Assembly (NCBI GenBank): GCA_949825025.1
Contig: OX463778.1
Span: 4,664,501 to 4,728,500, forward strand
Direction: 5' to 3'
From: Siphlonurus alternatus
Taxonomy: Eukaryota; Arthropoda; Insecta; Ephemeroptera; Siphlonuridae
Length of the DNA: 64,000 bases
Position 1 is the stretch's first letter, and every line of letters starts with the position of its first letter. The notes under the pieces were generated by a model. That model worked only from the letters and a program-made list of their open reading frames with translations, made no database searches and had not been told where the DNA came from. A program made the translations under genes and the position numbers. Shown one piece after another: positions 1 through 11,443 of the stretch.

Positions 1-50
1 AGCACTTGTAGGACAGTTAAATGACAATCTAGAGCAATTAAAGTAAACTA

Positions 51-551
51 ATGCGTAAGAAGGTGTGTGGCGGCAGCCAGGCCGGGCCCCCAGTGCTCTA
101 CCAAGTTCGGCCTCGGCTCGAGAGTAGCTCGCCCAAGAAGGCAGAGCTGCTGCACGTCTGTCCCAAGTGCAGCGCGTCGTTCGTCTACTCGCGTCACTTG
201 AAGAAACATTTGGAGAGCCACGGACGCAATGACTGCCAGAGCTGCAGTGCCTTGTTTACCTGCAGGAAGAAACTGGTGCTGCACATGCGGGAGAAGCACG
301 GCAAGAAACTGCTCGACTCCAAGTTCGCGTGCACCTTATGCGAGAAGTCGTTCACGCGGAGGAACACGCTGCACGCCCATCTGCGATGTCACGCGGTCGA
401 AGGACAGTCGGTGTGCGAAGTATGCGGCACGTTCCTCAACTCCGAGGCTGAGATGGAGGAGCACATGAAGCAACACGAGGAGTTTCGTCTCAGCTGCCCG
501 CTGTGTCACCAAACCTTCGCTCGTCGGCAACAGTACTCCAGACACATGCAG
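51..551 (+). CDS. Zinc-finger gene, exon 1 (fingers 1-5)
   Basis: Codes for about 30 lead residues and then C2H2 units beginning CPKC, CQSC, CTLC, CEVC and CPLC. The fifth unit ends at ...HMQ, and its second zinc histidine comes from exon 2 (SH). The donor is CAG|GTATGA at 552. The 5' border is uncertain: either the ATG at 51 or an acceptor at ...CAGCCAG|GCC near position 80. Confidence 0.85.
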
Positions 552-3500
552 GTATGAGACCTACAGGAATTTGTTCTTTAAGATTGTGGGCTTCACGGGG
601 TACTATATTTGTGTGGTTCTTATTGAAGGTAAACTCAAATATACTGTGTGTATCCACTATGTGTAGGATTTATTACAAGTAGGGAGCTGTACAACGTTGG
701 CTGGGATGGAAAAGACACAACTTGTCCCGACGTAATAAAAATATGGAATAACCTCCCGTAGTACACCCCTTGACTTACTTCCCCCCCCCCCCCCCCTCCT
801 CTTCAGCCTTGAGCAACCTGCCCACTCACCATCCCATTACCAGAGTTACAGTATTACAAATCTTGGTTTACGTGTTGATTCAACTGCGCGCGGCGGACAT
901 CTTGAAAATAAATATTAAGGCTCGTATGGATGCCGCCATTTGGTCTAGACTGTCTGGAGCTTGGCGCCATAGTGTCTAAGATATTCTAAGGTATTCTAAG
1001 ATCTATTCGACTATAGAGATAGTACCTAGATGCACATACAGTACAGTATAACAGATCTTTGTTTACACGCGATTCGACTACGCGCGGTGGCCATCTTGGA
1101 CGTCTATAACATGGTTAAGATAGGGGGCGCCAGTCTGTCTAAACGTATGTTGGCGCCAAGTGAACTAAGATTTGTTTTACTGTAGACATACTGATTGTCA
1201 ACAGAGTCACTGGAAGTACCGGTGCGTGACGTGTGAGCGTGGCTTCTCTTCGTGGCGCGCGGTGCTGTCCCACGAGCGCCAGGGCCACGAGGTTCGTCGT
1301 CCGCCCCCCCGCCACACGTGCGCGCTCTGCAGCAAGGAACTCCACACCAAGGCCGCTCTGCAAACACACCTCGAGACGCACGCACGTGAGTTGTGCAACG
1401 TAAACTTTCATTTTCAAAAACTTTTTTAAAGTCCAGAGACAAGATGTTTCTCTATCAGATGACGTTTGTTTAATTAATTCTAATGTGCTTTTTCCGTCAT
1501 CAGTACGTATCATACAAGTGCAAGTATAAGCGTTCGAAAGCAAAAGTGTGAACTCGGCCGGGAATTGAACCCGGGACCTTTCCGGGTTCAATTGAACCCG
1601 GGACCTTTCCGGGTTCAATTCCCGGCCGAGTTCACACTTTTGCTTTCGAACGCTTATACTTGTACTTGTATGATACGTACCGATGACGGATAAAGCACAT
1701 TGGAATTAAGTAAACTTTCATGTCAGAATCGTCGCTCATTCAATTGAAAATGTTAAGGGTCTTCTTCTTTTCTTATGCCCACGCATTGGCGTTTAAGCCA
1801 TTTTACTTCTAGTAAGCCAATAGAGAAGGGCTTCCTTCTCTTCTTTCTTCATGTTGCCAGGCAACGAGTCAAGTTCCGCAGTTAATGCTGAGCATCTAAA
1901 TAGATGCCCTCTGTCTTGAGGTTCTTTTTTACACAATTTACAAATGTCACTATCTTGGATTTTGAATTTCTTCTGGTAGCATCCAAGATAGTCATGGCCA
2001 GTATCTAGTCTGAATTTAGCAGTGTCTGTGAGCCTATTATAAGTGTGAGTTTTGGCTGATTTAACTATGAGATCTCCCCATGCTTTAATACTTGCTTGTT
2101 CTTTCCAATCTGAGTCAACTTTCTGTTTCACTGCACTATTAATATGAGCTTGAATTGAATGAATGGAGATGCTTGTTGTTGGCTGTGTCATCTTGCTGCC
2201 CATCTTGGCTAAGTAGTCTGCTTGCTCATTGCCATGAATATTACAATGAGCTGGTATCCACTGTAAGACTATTTCTATGTTATTGTCTTGGTGTTCTTGT
2301 ATAAGTTTTTTACATTCATTTACTCTATGGTCTTGAGAATTTGAGGAGGCTATTGCTTGTATTGCTGCAGTTGAATCTGAGAGTATGACTATTTTACCGT
2401 ATTTGCTTTGATTATTGGTTTTCAGTAGGGCTATTTTTATTGCTTGGACTTCTCCGTCAAAGTTGCTGCCATGTTTTCTTGTCGGGGCAGACTCTTGAAA
2501 TAACTTGCAATACACACGGGCCCCTGCGTTGCCTACTCCGGGGGTTGCAGACCCATCTGTGTAGATGTGGAGCCATCTTGGAAGAGGATACTTCCGGTGT
2601 ATTTCTTTATTTGCAAGTTGTCTGAGTTCTTCTTCTAGGAGAGTTTTTTACTATTTATGCCTTCTATTGTAATGCAATGATGGATGTTCACCGTTGTCAC
2701 ACTAAGATAATTTTCCGCTATCATTTCTCTTTTTCTTTGCAAAATTTTCCGGATTGAGGTATTCTTTTTTCAGATTGTTAGTTTTTTCTGTAAAAGTTAC
2801 CTGTGTTTTCATTGAGCTTGGTTGATATTGGTTCCAGTCTTGATCTTCTAATCTTATTAATTTCTCATGTAATTTCATAGCTGCTTTATCTCTTCTGGCT
2901 TTTAGTGGTTCTATGTTGGCATTGATCTCCATAGATGTAATAGGAGTTGATCTCACTGCCCCATTAATTATTCTGAGGGCCTGGTTTTGCACTTTATCTA
3001 CTACTGCTGTTGCTGATTTTGTTGCAGTGATAAAAGGTTCGGTACCGTATTCTAGCACAGGTCTAATCTACGTCTTATACGTTGTGGTTAATGTTTCACG
3101 GTCCGCTCCCCATTTGACGCTAGCTACCCTTTTCATTAGGGAGAGTCTCTTTTTACCTTTGTCTGCATTTCTTTCCATATGGGTCACTCCGCCCATCCTT
3201 CTGTCTAGGGTCACCCCCAAGTGTATTGGATTCTGCACTTGTTTCAGTGGAATATTTTTGTAACTCAGGTTTATGTCAGGCTGTGCACTCTTTTTTAGGC
3301 TGTAGTAATCAAAGGTTGATTTTTCTGTATTTATGGTGAGACCATTTTCATCCGTCCATTCGGCTAGCTTTTTTAGTGCCTTATTCATTATGGTGTTAAG
3401 TTCTTTTATGTCTTTTCCAGTGGTCCAAATAAGTACATCATCCGCAAACATACGTACTTGTATATACAATATTCCAGCTATTTTCTTTAATTCTTGTGGC

Positions 3501-6500
3501 TGGTCGTTTATAAGTATATTGAACAACAAGGGACTAGTCATAGCCCCTGCGGGACGCCTGTGCTGGTTTGCCTAAACTTGGACTTGCTGTCGTTCAGTTT
3601 TAATCTTATAAGTCTTTGACTCAGGAAGTTTTTTATCCATCTATGAATATTAACTGGTACCTGCATCTCTTTCATTTTCTGCAGTAATTTTTGTCTCCAG
3701 AAGGTGTCAAAGGCTGCTTTGAAATGTGCAAACACAGCTAGTGTTGATTCTTTTCTATTGAAACCTTCTTTGACTTTTTTGAGAAGAATGTTACTTGATC
3801 TGTCGTGCTTCGGTGTGATCGAAATCCTGCTTGTTTCGGTGCCAACTTTTTATTTATTTCCAAGTAACTTTTTAGTCTTTGATAAACCATATGCTCTGCC
3901 AGTGGCGTGCGGTCCATTAATGCGTTGGATGCGGCGCATCTAGGGAAAATTTGAGCTTTCTTTAAAGAATATAAATATTTTCTTTTTCAATTTCATCTCG
4001 TTAAATTTCAATAAAAAAATTTAATTTATCTTATCTTCGTTTGAATTTATTGAAGCGTTTACCGCAAAAACGTAAATGAATTCGCGGTGCAATGCAAAGA
4101 CGCCCTCTTGCATGAAAGCGGTAGACTCCCTCAGATTTGTTTTCCCCATGCATGAATCTACATTTCCCCTCCCGCGCCCGTTTTTTCGTATATTTTTTTC
4201 ACCAAAGAAAAAGCTGAGCTTTCTACCGATTTAGGAGGTGGGGGCGAGCTTCAGGCCTGGGAGGGAGTTAAGGGTTGAGGGAGGGGAACGACGACGATCG
4301 AGGAGCCGATGTTTTTGCCTCGTGGATTATCGTAAATTATATGCTGCCGGGAAAAAAAATATAAGATTTGAAAACTTTATCTCTTATTTTTAAAGCAAGA
4401 CAAATATATAGTTTCACAATACAGGCTTCAAGTGATGCGCTTTCGCTGCGCAACTGTTTGTCGCTAAGGTTCATCTTGCACTTGAAAATTAAGCAAAGTG
4501 TTTTTTTTAACTTTTCTCGGTTATAAATCAAGTAAAAATACTATATCTTGAATTATCTACTGTATTTTTCAGTTTGGACCAAAGTTCCATAAAGGAATTT
4601 TCCCTGAAAAATCTTATTCCTAGTAAAAAAACGAATTCACGTTTTTTTTTTTACATAGGTTTGGTATAGCGGGTAAGATCACCGAAAAATCAGCTGACTT
4701 GAAGCCTCCATTATGAAATCCACACTGTAATTATTTTAAACGATTTAACTCATGTTCTTAAATTGACTTTACCTTTCAAAACAACAAATTATATGAAAGA
4801 AATTACGTATCTTCGAATTCTTGGAAAATAAAATATTGATTTATCGACTGCTATCCTGATCAATCCGCGTCGCGGATCACATTTAGACTTTAAAACAAGT
4901 TTTCAGTTTAGCATAAATATGTATTGACTGCAGAGAATAAAAAAATGTGTATTTTTTTTCACGTATTGCAGCTGTACATAGTCGGAATCACAATTCAAAA
5001 ATTATACGTATTGTTTTTAGTGAAAATATTTATATTATATATTATGATTATTATGTGCTCGATCATAAATATTACTGTCATACGATCGATATAAAAAAAT
5101 ACATTACTGACAAAAAATTTAACTCGTCTTACAAATTGATTTCAAAATTTTTTGTGATTGATTTTAGAATTGTATAAAACGTCGAAATATAATATATTTT
5201 TGTGGTATTTATATGCTTAAAAAGTCGCCTGCCACGCCCCCTTTTTAAAATATTTTTCGACTGCGGCGGGCTATTCCGGTCGTTTGTCCCATTACACACT
5301 TGCTGTGTCCAGTCCCATAACTTTGCTGCCGCATTATTGCCTGCTAAAAACACCACACGCCACTGTGCTCTGCCACCCTTGCTAAAATACTTATGAGAGC
5401 TATGGGTCTGTAACTTCCTGGGTCCTGTGGATTTTTCCCTTTTTTAAGAAGTGGAATTATCTCTGCTTTCCTCCACTTTTCAAGTATGTTATTTTTCCAC
5501 GTAAGGTTAATTAATTTTAGTAATGTATTTCTCCCAACTGGGCCCAAATGTTTGAGAAATTTTGGGTGGATGTTATCTATTCCAGGAGACTTTTTGTTTT
5601 TCAGTTTCCTGATTGCAATCTCTATTTCATTTATTGTAAATGGTTTGTTAGCTTTGTAGCAGCCATTTACATAGGGATTTTTACTTAATTTAATATGTTT
5701 TTTATGGAGCTTTTTACTTTGGTTTGCAAAATATTTACAAAGTGCTTCTGCTTTGTCTTTATCGTCAACCATGGTCTTGGTCTTATAAGTTAGCGTTTCG
5801 TTTCTTTCTACCTGTTTTTGCTTTCTGCCGCATAAAGATGAGAAGAATCTGTGGGCTTTTGCATCATTTTTTTTATAGTCAATAGTTGACAATTCTTCTC
5901 TGAGCTTACATCTTTTGCTCTCTATAACACACTTTGTCATTTCATCTTGGCATTTCCTTAATTTGACCATGTCTTCTTGAAACTGTGATTCTTGTGCCCT
6001 TGTTCTTGCTTTGTCTCTTAGATTTGCATGTCTTGATAGTTTTTCGTTCCAAAAAGGTTTGTATTTCTTGACTTTACCACGAGGGATGGCTTGCCCTGCT
6101 TACTCATGAATTGCTTTGACCAACTTTGAGGTACTCGTATCTACATTGTTTGTAATAATACTCTCCGTTAACATTTTTTCGGACATGGATGTAAATTTTT
6201 TCCAGTCCGCCTTTTTAAAATTCCAACTCCTTTTTACTTTTGTAGGTACATTTTGTTCTTGAGATTTTCTGGTTACTTTTATCATACAAAGTCCAGCTCC
6301 TGTTGGACATTCTAAATTTTGTTGCTGAATATCTGCCAGAAGATTTACATGAGAAATACCAAGTCTGGTCTGGAATTGTGTCCTCTATGTGACAAAAATG
6401 TAAATTTCTTATCATGTTTGTCCACTAGCTGTATTGGGTTACTATTAATGCAATCTTGAACTGCATCTCCCACTTTAGTATTTGACTTTTAGTTCCAACT

Positions 6501-9500
6501 TTTATTAGGTGCATTAAAATCCCCTATTAAAATTGTATATTTATACATTTCTAACGAGTCCAAAACTTTTTTCTCGTTGTTGGGTGCATTGTAAATTATA
6601 AAATATCTTGTTCTTTTTTTATTTTTCCATAAGTCTAATTGTGCTATTTCTATTTTTATCATTTTCTTCCATACTTTGTATAATTTTAAATTGTACAGTG
6701 TAACATTTCTTAGCTCCAATGATTAAACCTGAAGCAATTTGACGACTTCCTGGTAGACAATGAATATTATAGTTGTTTAACAGTAGGTCGATAAATTGAC
6801 GAATAAAAAAAATTTGAATTTGAATTTGGTCTTTCCTCTTTTTCTCATCTGTTATAGCTCCAGCCTTTGCTAAACCAAATGCGTCAATATCATGTACATT
6901 TAGATGATGTTCTACTTCTGCATATTTTTCTGCGGTAACTCCACCGGCGTTCCAAAACATAAAGGTTGTGTTGCCCTGAGAAGGGCAGTTTCCTCTCTCT
7001 TGACTTGCTTTGGGCGTTTTTTCTCAGTCGTTTAGATTATCCAACGGGCACGTGAACAACGCTTCAATCTTGAGAATACGCAGTTGCGGACGCGACTGAG
7101 ATCACACCCCAAGGTGATTAAGGGTAAGATAACACGAACAATCGATTGTTGTGGTCCCATTTCATTAACATGGAAACCTTTACAACCTCGTATAAAAATT
7201 CTGAAATTTTTTTAGAGACAGTCCTTGGCACCAAAAAAATGTGGAAAAAATTTCAAAACAATTGGACGATCCAATTTATTTTCAGTGTAGGCCTTTCCCA
7301 TTGAGGTCTAAACAAAAAAATTAATATAAAAAAATTGGATTGAGCGATTGTTTTGAAAATTTTTTCTTCATTTTTTTTTGGTGCCAAGAGCTGTGACTAA
7401 AAAAAAAAAATCAGAATTATTATGAGGTTGCTAAGGTTTACATGTTAACCAAATGGGACTACAACAATCAATGTTGTGCTTTATCTTACCCTTAACGAAC
7501 TTGCGTGTATTCAATTTATTTATGTAACCACCTATTGTATAAGTTCAACAAGGGTTCTGTCATTTTTACATATAACATACTGTAGATATACAAGACATAA
7601 TAAACAACAGCACTTCCAAAAATTAAATAAAACCACAAAATAACGGACAAAAATTTCCTCTGGAAACATTACTGAAATACATCTTCACTTTGAATACAGT
7701 ACAGTATTAAGAAAAAATGGATAAAATTTCATTTTCAATTTGTCTGATAGGCAGCAATTTTTCCAATAACATTGATTTATGTGCTTCCACAACCATTTTA
7801 TCTTTCTTTCTGCTATTATAAGAGTGTTATTCACTTTCATGCATATACAACTCTGGATATTTCTTTTTAAACAGCATTATTTTAAGTATAAATACTTGGC
7901 AATAATACTTAAGCTAGAATGCAAGTCATTTTCATATCTAATTCCACGGCAAAGAGTACTGTCAGTAACATTTGTTAAAAGATTGCACGATCATTATTTA
8001 AGTCAATAAGGAAGGTAACAAGGTGTAACTCTTCCCTTACAAACTATAAAAAAACATCCATGAATTTTGGTATGAACTTGTCAGAAAACTGATTTCTTGG
8101 TGCAGCATCACTCTAGACTCCACTGAAATCACATTGGATATCAGGATATCCCCAAATTCTCCCATAAAGTCAGTGGCAAGCGTCATAGAATGGAGATGTT
8201 CACTAATCTCAAAATCAGTTGCATTGGAGCTCGATCAGCTGAACCAATGAATGATTTTCTACACAGTTTCAAATTCTTTTCTTCTTCGTACTTGAGTATG
8301 TTGTGTTCTCACAGCAATTATAACACCTCCACTTCCATAAGTCTTGCCTTTACATTTCAATTTGCAGCATCTCTCCAAGAGTTCATTATTGTCAATTTCA
8401 TCGTCTTGAAATGTTGCACAAGCAGAAATTAAGCAGCAAAACTCCATGATTCAATTAAACTATGCCTCTTTGGGCGGCATTGAAAGACACAACAGATGTC
8501 GGTGATAAGCTAGGAATATCACCATCATCATAGATTACAGAATAGACCACTTGCAACACCCTGTTTTAACAAAAAGTGAACAAACTCTCCCATCCAGCTC
8601 ATTCTTGTTGCTGATTGTGTGTGTAAATTTTGTTTATACATTGGACCTTATGGGAAATTCACGATTTTCACACACTGTTTTCAATATGTTACAAACCAAC
8701 AATTGTATAAATCAAAATATCATCAGAATCTGCAGTTTTTGGCCATTTATAATCCTGAAATGCGTATCAGATGAAGTTTTCTTTATTTTAATTTGTTAAT
8801 TGAATTTCATATGATACCAAATCAGCCGCCAATTGCATGGGGTAATATACGTACCTAGGCAAGCTCCAGTTTGTTGATTTTAACTGTTGCAATAATCAAC
8901 AAACTGGAGCTTGCTTTGTTACGTATCTTCCCCCAGGCAATTGGCTGATTTGGTATCATATAAAATTTACCATATAATATTAAAATAAAGAAAACTTCTT
9001 TCGATTCACATTTCAGGATTATAAATGGCCAAAAACTGCAGATTCTGGTGATATTTTTATATTTAGAACCTTAGATTTGTAACATATTGAAATCTGTGTG
9101 TGAAAATCATAAATTTCCCATAAGGTCCAATGTATAAACATAATTTACGCACACAATCAACAACAATTTTTACGTTTACATGACGGTGTTTAATGCGTAT
9201 TCATTTATGACGGATAATGTTATTCGAATGAGGCGTCGTCAACGAATACGCATTAAACACCGTCATGTAAACGTAGTAATAGAACTAGATGGAAGAGTTT
9301 GTTTATACTTTTTGTTAAAACAGGATTTTGCAAGTCGTTTATTAGCCGTCTTCTCAGATAAAGAGCAGGTAATTCCAGCTTATGAAAATTAATTTGAGTT
9401 TTCTATTTTACTAAAATCAAAACCTTTATAGGAGACATTGGCACATGTTCCATGAGAAAATTCAAAGTATTCAGCACAACTAAGAAGTTGTTGATTCTTA

Positions 9501-10888
9501 TACTGAATTCCTCACAAATTTAGGGCAAGTTAGGTTTAAGGGAGCAGGATTCAACTCAATATTACCAGACAAAAACAAGGAGAAAAAATATTAATTTCCA
9601 TGAACTGAGGGGTTCTTTGCTTAATAATTGAAACTTTTTCCCCTAATTTTTTTGATATACTTCTTGGAATCTCAACAAATAGTCTTGGCAATACATGCGT
9701 GTAAAAAAAGGTACTTTGAGATGTAACCATAAATAAAAATTCAATTATTATCAGCATCAACATTTTGAGGGTAGGCGATTGCGCAAGATATAAATACAGA
9801 TAACAGAGTTCTTTACACACGCAAATTGTTGGCAGGCCTTATTTTTATGTATTTTCTTAAAGATTAAAGCATTAGGAAACGTTAAAAAATATTAATTTAA
9901 ATATTCAGTAACGTTGAGATGGGGAAGCTAGGTGTACGTCTGTTTTGTTGCAGCGTCTTCCTCGCTTGCCTGCCAGGTGTGCTGCAAGCAGTTCTGCTCG
10001 GCCAAAAGTCTCGCCCTGCACGCCACCACGGAGAGGCACCTCGTGATGGTCCAGGCGGCCTCTCGGGAGGTGGGCTTCGTGTGTGAGAGCTGCGGCAGAC
10101 ACTTCTTGCGCCAGACCTCATTGGAAAAGCACCGCCTACGCAGCCACCTGGAGCGGCGCATCTTCTGCTGTGCCTTCTGTCCACACGTGACCAACTTCAA
10201 GGCCAACCTGACGCGGCATGTGAGGCTGCATTTGGACGAGCGACAGTTCGTGTGTGAGCAGTGCGGGGCAGCCTTCCATGTTCTGTCAGCGCTCAAGGAC
10301 CACCGACTGTACCTGCACTCCAACGAGAGGGAGCACGTTTGCAGCATCTGCCAGAAAGCCTTCAAGAGAGCCAGCGAGCTCCACAGACACTACAAGACCC
10401 ACTCTGATGAGAGACCGTACGCCTGTGACTGTTGTGACAAGTCGTTCAAGCGGAGCTCTCACCTCAAGAGACACAGAGAGAAGTTCCACGACGAAGTCAT
10501 AGTAAGTCGACAGGTGCAGAGACTGAAACAGGATGACAATGGAATCTTCAGGCCGGTGCCCAGGGAGAGCAAGCCGAGCAGGCGCAAGTCCAACAATCAG
10601 CTGTTGATGCTGTCGTACGATGATCATTTCTGCGAGGACAACCTTCCCTCTTCTGAGGTCGTCTTCCTGACCTCCACGGAGCCGCACCTCGACGCCCTCA
10701 GCAACGTGCTGGGCGCGGACGTCAAGCTCTCGGACTCGATGGCGCAGAACGGCCGCGACTCTCCGCTGTGCATGGCCGACCTCGTGCGGCTGCAGGACTT
10801 CCGAGAGAGGGACTCTCCACTGTGTGCCGAGCTGGGGGCAGACCCCCTCGCCTCCCTCACGGACTCCCAGGGGGCTCAGTGGACGTGA
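51..10888 (+). CDS. C2H2 zinc-finger protein, 13 fingers, three visible exons (gene span)
   Basis: Visible exons are 51-551, 1205-1385 and 9954-10888. Phases agree at both junctions: exon 1 ends phase 0 at CAG|GTATGA, exon 2 starts phase 0 after CAACAG and ends phase 1 at CAC|GTGAGT, and exon 3 starts with the two bases that complete the codon. I count five fingers in exon 1, two in exon 2 and six in exon 3. Finger 5 is completed only by splicing, because its last histidine lies in exon 2; this strongly supports the model. A low-complexity, acidic/serine-rich tail of about 140 residues follows the last finger and contains repeated RDSPLC motifs. Such tandem C2H2 arrays are typical nuclear DNA-binding proteins. 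I cannot name an orthologue. An in-frame stop lies at 39-41, so ATG 51 is either the start or the exon begins at an acceptor near 80. Intron 2 (8.6 kb) is filled with transposons. Confidence 0.85.
862..1165 (+). repeat. Diverged direct duplication in zinc-finger intron 1
   Basis: Two segments, about 862-968 and 1048-1162, share the order GTTTAC, GCGCGG, CATCTTG, CTGTCT, GGCGCCA with scattered differences. It looks like an old tandem duplication. Nothing else is seen in this 650-bp intron except a C-rich tract at about 780-797. Confidence 0.5.
1205..1385 (+). CDS. Zinc-finger gene, exon 2 (fingers 6-7)
   Basis: Follows the acceptor ...GTCAACAG at 1204 and starts in phase 0 with SHWKYRC, which completes finger 5. 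Fingers 6 (CVTC) and 7 (CALC) follow. The donor is GCAC|GTGAGT at 1386 (phase 1). A competing AG at 1185 would break the frame with exon 1, so 1204/1205 is preferred. Confidence 0.85.
1474..1709. repeat. Near-perfect foldback (236 bp) with tRNA T-arm/B-box sequence at its centre
   Basis: The left arm (about 1474-1582) and right arm (about 1600-1709) are reverse complements almost throughout. Each central part contains a T-arm-like GGTTCAATTCCCGGCC, a perfect match to the Pol III B-box consensus GGTTCRANNCC. A tRNA-derived sequence appears to have been duplicated head to head. No A box or anticodon arm is visible, so it is not a tRNA gene. Confidence 0.75.
1793..2515 (-). pseudogene. LINE RNase H domain and C-terminal zinc knuckle
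   Basis: The RNase H motifs are visible: the catalytic glutamate in GEVQAIKIAL, the aspartate in ILSDSTAAIQA, WIPAHCNIHGNEQAD with the last aspartate, then CKLCKKEPQDRGHLFRC as a CCHC-type knuckle. The open frame covers about 240 codons and ends at 1793. The N-terminal part (first catalytic aspartate) lies upstream in another frame near 2520-2625. Confidence 0.8.
2702..3058 (-). pseudogene. LINE thumb/connection segment
   Basis: Starts LEYGTEPF and contains KVQNQALRIINGA, the usual post-RT motif (L.K.QN.ALRII.GA) of RNase-H LINEs. A frame break separates it from the RT core and another from the RNase H segment. Confidence 0.7.
3068..3899 (-). pseudogene. LINE reverse transcriptase core (after the hAT insertion)
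   Basis: Motifs in order are GFRSHR, FAHFKAAFDTFW (first catalytic aspartate region, changed from the usual D.SKAFD), STGVPQG and FADDVLIW, the catalytic box with F in place of Y, then LTINTEKS and HLGVTLDRR. A frame change occurs near 3538. Confidence 0.8.
3900..5365. mobile_element. hAT-like non-autonomous DNA transposon (1,466 bp) nested in the LINE
   Basis: Termini are imperfect inverted repeats: left CAGTGGCGTGCGGT, right (reverse complement) CAGTGGCGTGTGGT. They are flanked by a perfect 8-bp direct repeat TGCTCTGC (3892-3899 and 5366-5373). The CAGNGG end and 8-bp duplication are diagnostic of the hAT superfamily. No transposase-like ORF is visible inside; the interior is AT-rich with one GC-rich patch near 4200-4320. 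Confidence 0.88.
5374..5970 (-). pseudogene. LINE linker and N-terminal reverse transcriptase (before the hAT insertion)
   Basis: Contains the pre-RT motif INEIEIAIRKLKNKKSPGID and SYRPIALISILARVAE, typical of non-LTR RT blocks 0-2. Translation runs into the inserted hAT element at 5373. Beyond that insertion the same frame resumes at 3891 (EHMVYQ), which shows that the two halves were once contiguous. Confidence 0.8.
6489..7038 (-). pseudogene. LINE AP-endonuclease domain remnant
   Basis: Two overlapping frames cover the domain. One has the N-terminal signature WNAGGV...KYAEVEHHL (stop upstream at about 7036). The other, after a frameshift near 6620-6720, contains YNAPNN...ILIGDFNAP, the catalytic GDFN motif of LINE endonucleases. 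The frameshift makes it non-functional. Confidence 0.75.
7122..7491. mobile_element. Foldback MITE with TTAA flanks, ends GGGTAAGATAA (copy 1)
   Basis: Long inverted repeat with ends GGGTAAGATAACAC... and ...TTATCTTACCC, bounded on both sides by TTAA. TTAA duplication points to the piggyBac superfamily. The arms carry CCATTT and AAAATTCTGAAATTTTTTT sequences that also occur in the foldback at 23606-23955. No coding potential. Confidence 0.75.
7496..8540. other. AT-rich intron sequence, nothing recognised
   Basis: About 1 kb of low-GC intron 2 of the zinc-finger gene. No ORF with family similarity, no clear repeat ends, no RNA gene seen. Confidence 0.5.
8541..9344. mobile_element. Long foldback element (about 800 bp), ends AATAGACCACTTGCAA, copy 1
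   Basis: The two halves are reverse complements around a centre at about 8885-8895 (GTTTGTTGATT...AATCAACAAAC). Outer ends read AATAGACCACTTGCAA and ...TTTGCAAGTCGTTTATT. A related copy lies at 49272-49738. The arms mimic short ORFs but have no recognisable protein. A second small palindrome (9171-9276) is inserted in the right arm. Confidence 0.75.
9171..9276. mobile_element. 106-bp palindromic MITE nested in the right arm of the foldback
   Basis: Ends ACGTTTACATGACGGTGTTT and its reverse complement, with about 35-bp arms and a short loop. It interrupts the right arm of the larger foldback, and no matching sequence occurs at the mirror position in the left arm, so it was inserted later. Confidence 0.75.
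9350..9953. other. Intron 2 tail of zinc-finger gene, nothing recognised
   Basis: AT-rich, ends in the acceptor polypyrimidine tract TCTGTTTTGTTGCAG. No other feature seen. Confidence 0.5.
9954..10888 (+). CDS. Zinc-finger gene, exon 3 (fingers 8-13 and C-terminal tail)
   Basis: Follows the acceptor TTTTGTTGCAG at 9953 and starts with two bases that complete the phase-1 codon of exon 2. Six fingers begin CQVC, CESC, CAFC, CEQC, CSIC and CDCC. The tail is basic just after the fingers, then acidic and serine-rich. The stop TGA at 10886-10888 is inside the first unit of the downstream 39-bp minisatellite, so this C terminus (DSQGAQWT) is itself repeat-derived. Confidence 0.85.
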
Positions 10889-11443
10889 CTCAACATCACA
10901 GAATCCCAGGGGGCTCAGTGGACGTGACTCAACACCACGGACGCCCAGGGGGCTCAGTGGACGTGACTCAACACCATTGACTCCCAAAGGGCTCAGTGGA
11001 CGTGACTCAACATCACAGACTCCCAGGGGGCTCAGTGGACGTGACTCAACACCACGGAATCCCAGGGGGCTCAGTGGACGTGACTCAACACCACGGAATC
11101 CCAGGGGGCTCAGTGGACGTGACTCAACACCACGGAATCCCAGGGGGCTCAGTGGACGTGACTCAACACCACGGAATCCCAGGGGGCTCAGTGGACGTGA
11201 CTCAACACTATGGAATCCCAGGGGGCTCAGTGGACGTGACTCACCATCACGGACTCCCAGGGGGCTCAGTGGACGTGACTCAACACCACGGACTCCCAGG
11301 GGGCTCAGTGGACGTGACTCAACACCACGGACTCCCAGGGGGCTCAGTGGACGTGACTCAACACCACGGACTCCCAGGGGGCTTAGTGGACGTGACTCAA
11401 CACCACGGACTCCCAGGGGGCTCAGTGGACGTGACTCAAAACG
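10862..11443. repeat. 39-bp minisatellite, 15 units in perfect register
   Basis: The core GCTCAGTGGACGTGACTCA recurs every 39 bp at 10874, 10913, ... 11420 (15 times) with no indel. Because 39 is divisible by three, two of the + frames and one minus frame stay open throughout (13-residue units ending GLSGRDST in one frame). The zinc-finger frame hits TGA in unit 1. It is therefore 3' UTR of that gene unless the frame is shifted. Units differ mainly at GAATCCC/GACTCCC positions. Confidence 0.95.

Larger units (their letters stand above)
1750..7038 (-). mobile_element. Degenerate RNase-H-bearing non-LTR retrotransposon (I-like group)
   Basis: Reading the minus strand from about 7038 to 1750, the order is AP endonuclease, linker, reverse transcriptase, thumb, RNase H and a CCHC-type zinc knuckle, followed by a short 3' tail rich in AAGAAAAGAAGAAG. 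This is the ORF2 layout of RNase-H-carrying LINEs such as the I group. Several frameshifts break the ORF and no ORF1 is recognisable, so it is a 5'-truncated dead copy. It sits antisense in intron 2 of the zinc-finger gene. A 1.47-kb hAT-like element (3900-5365) interrupts the RT domain. Confidence 0.85.

Noticed and set aside
780..840. C-rich tract ending TCTTCAG as an acceptor for an extra zinc-finger exon
   Set aside because: The following sequence has no finger motif, and exon 1 already joins exon 2 perfectly to complete a finger.
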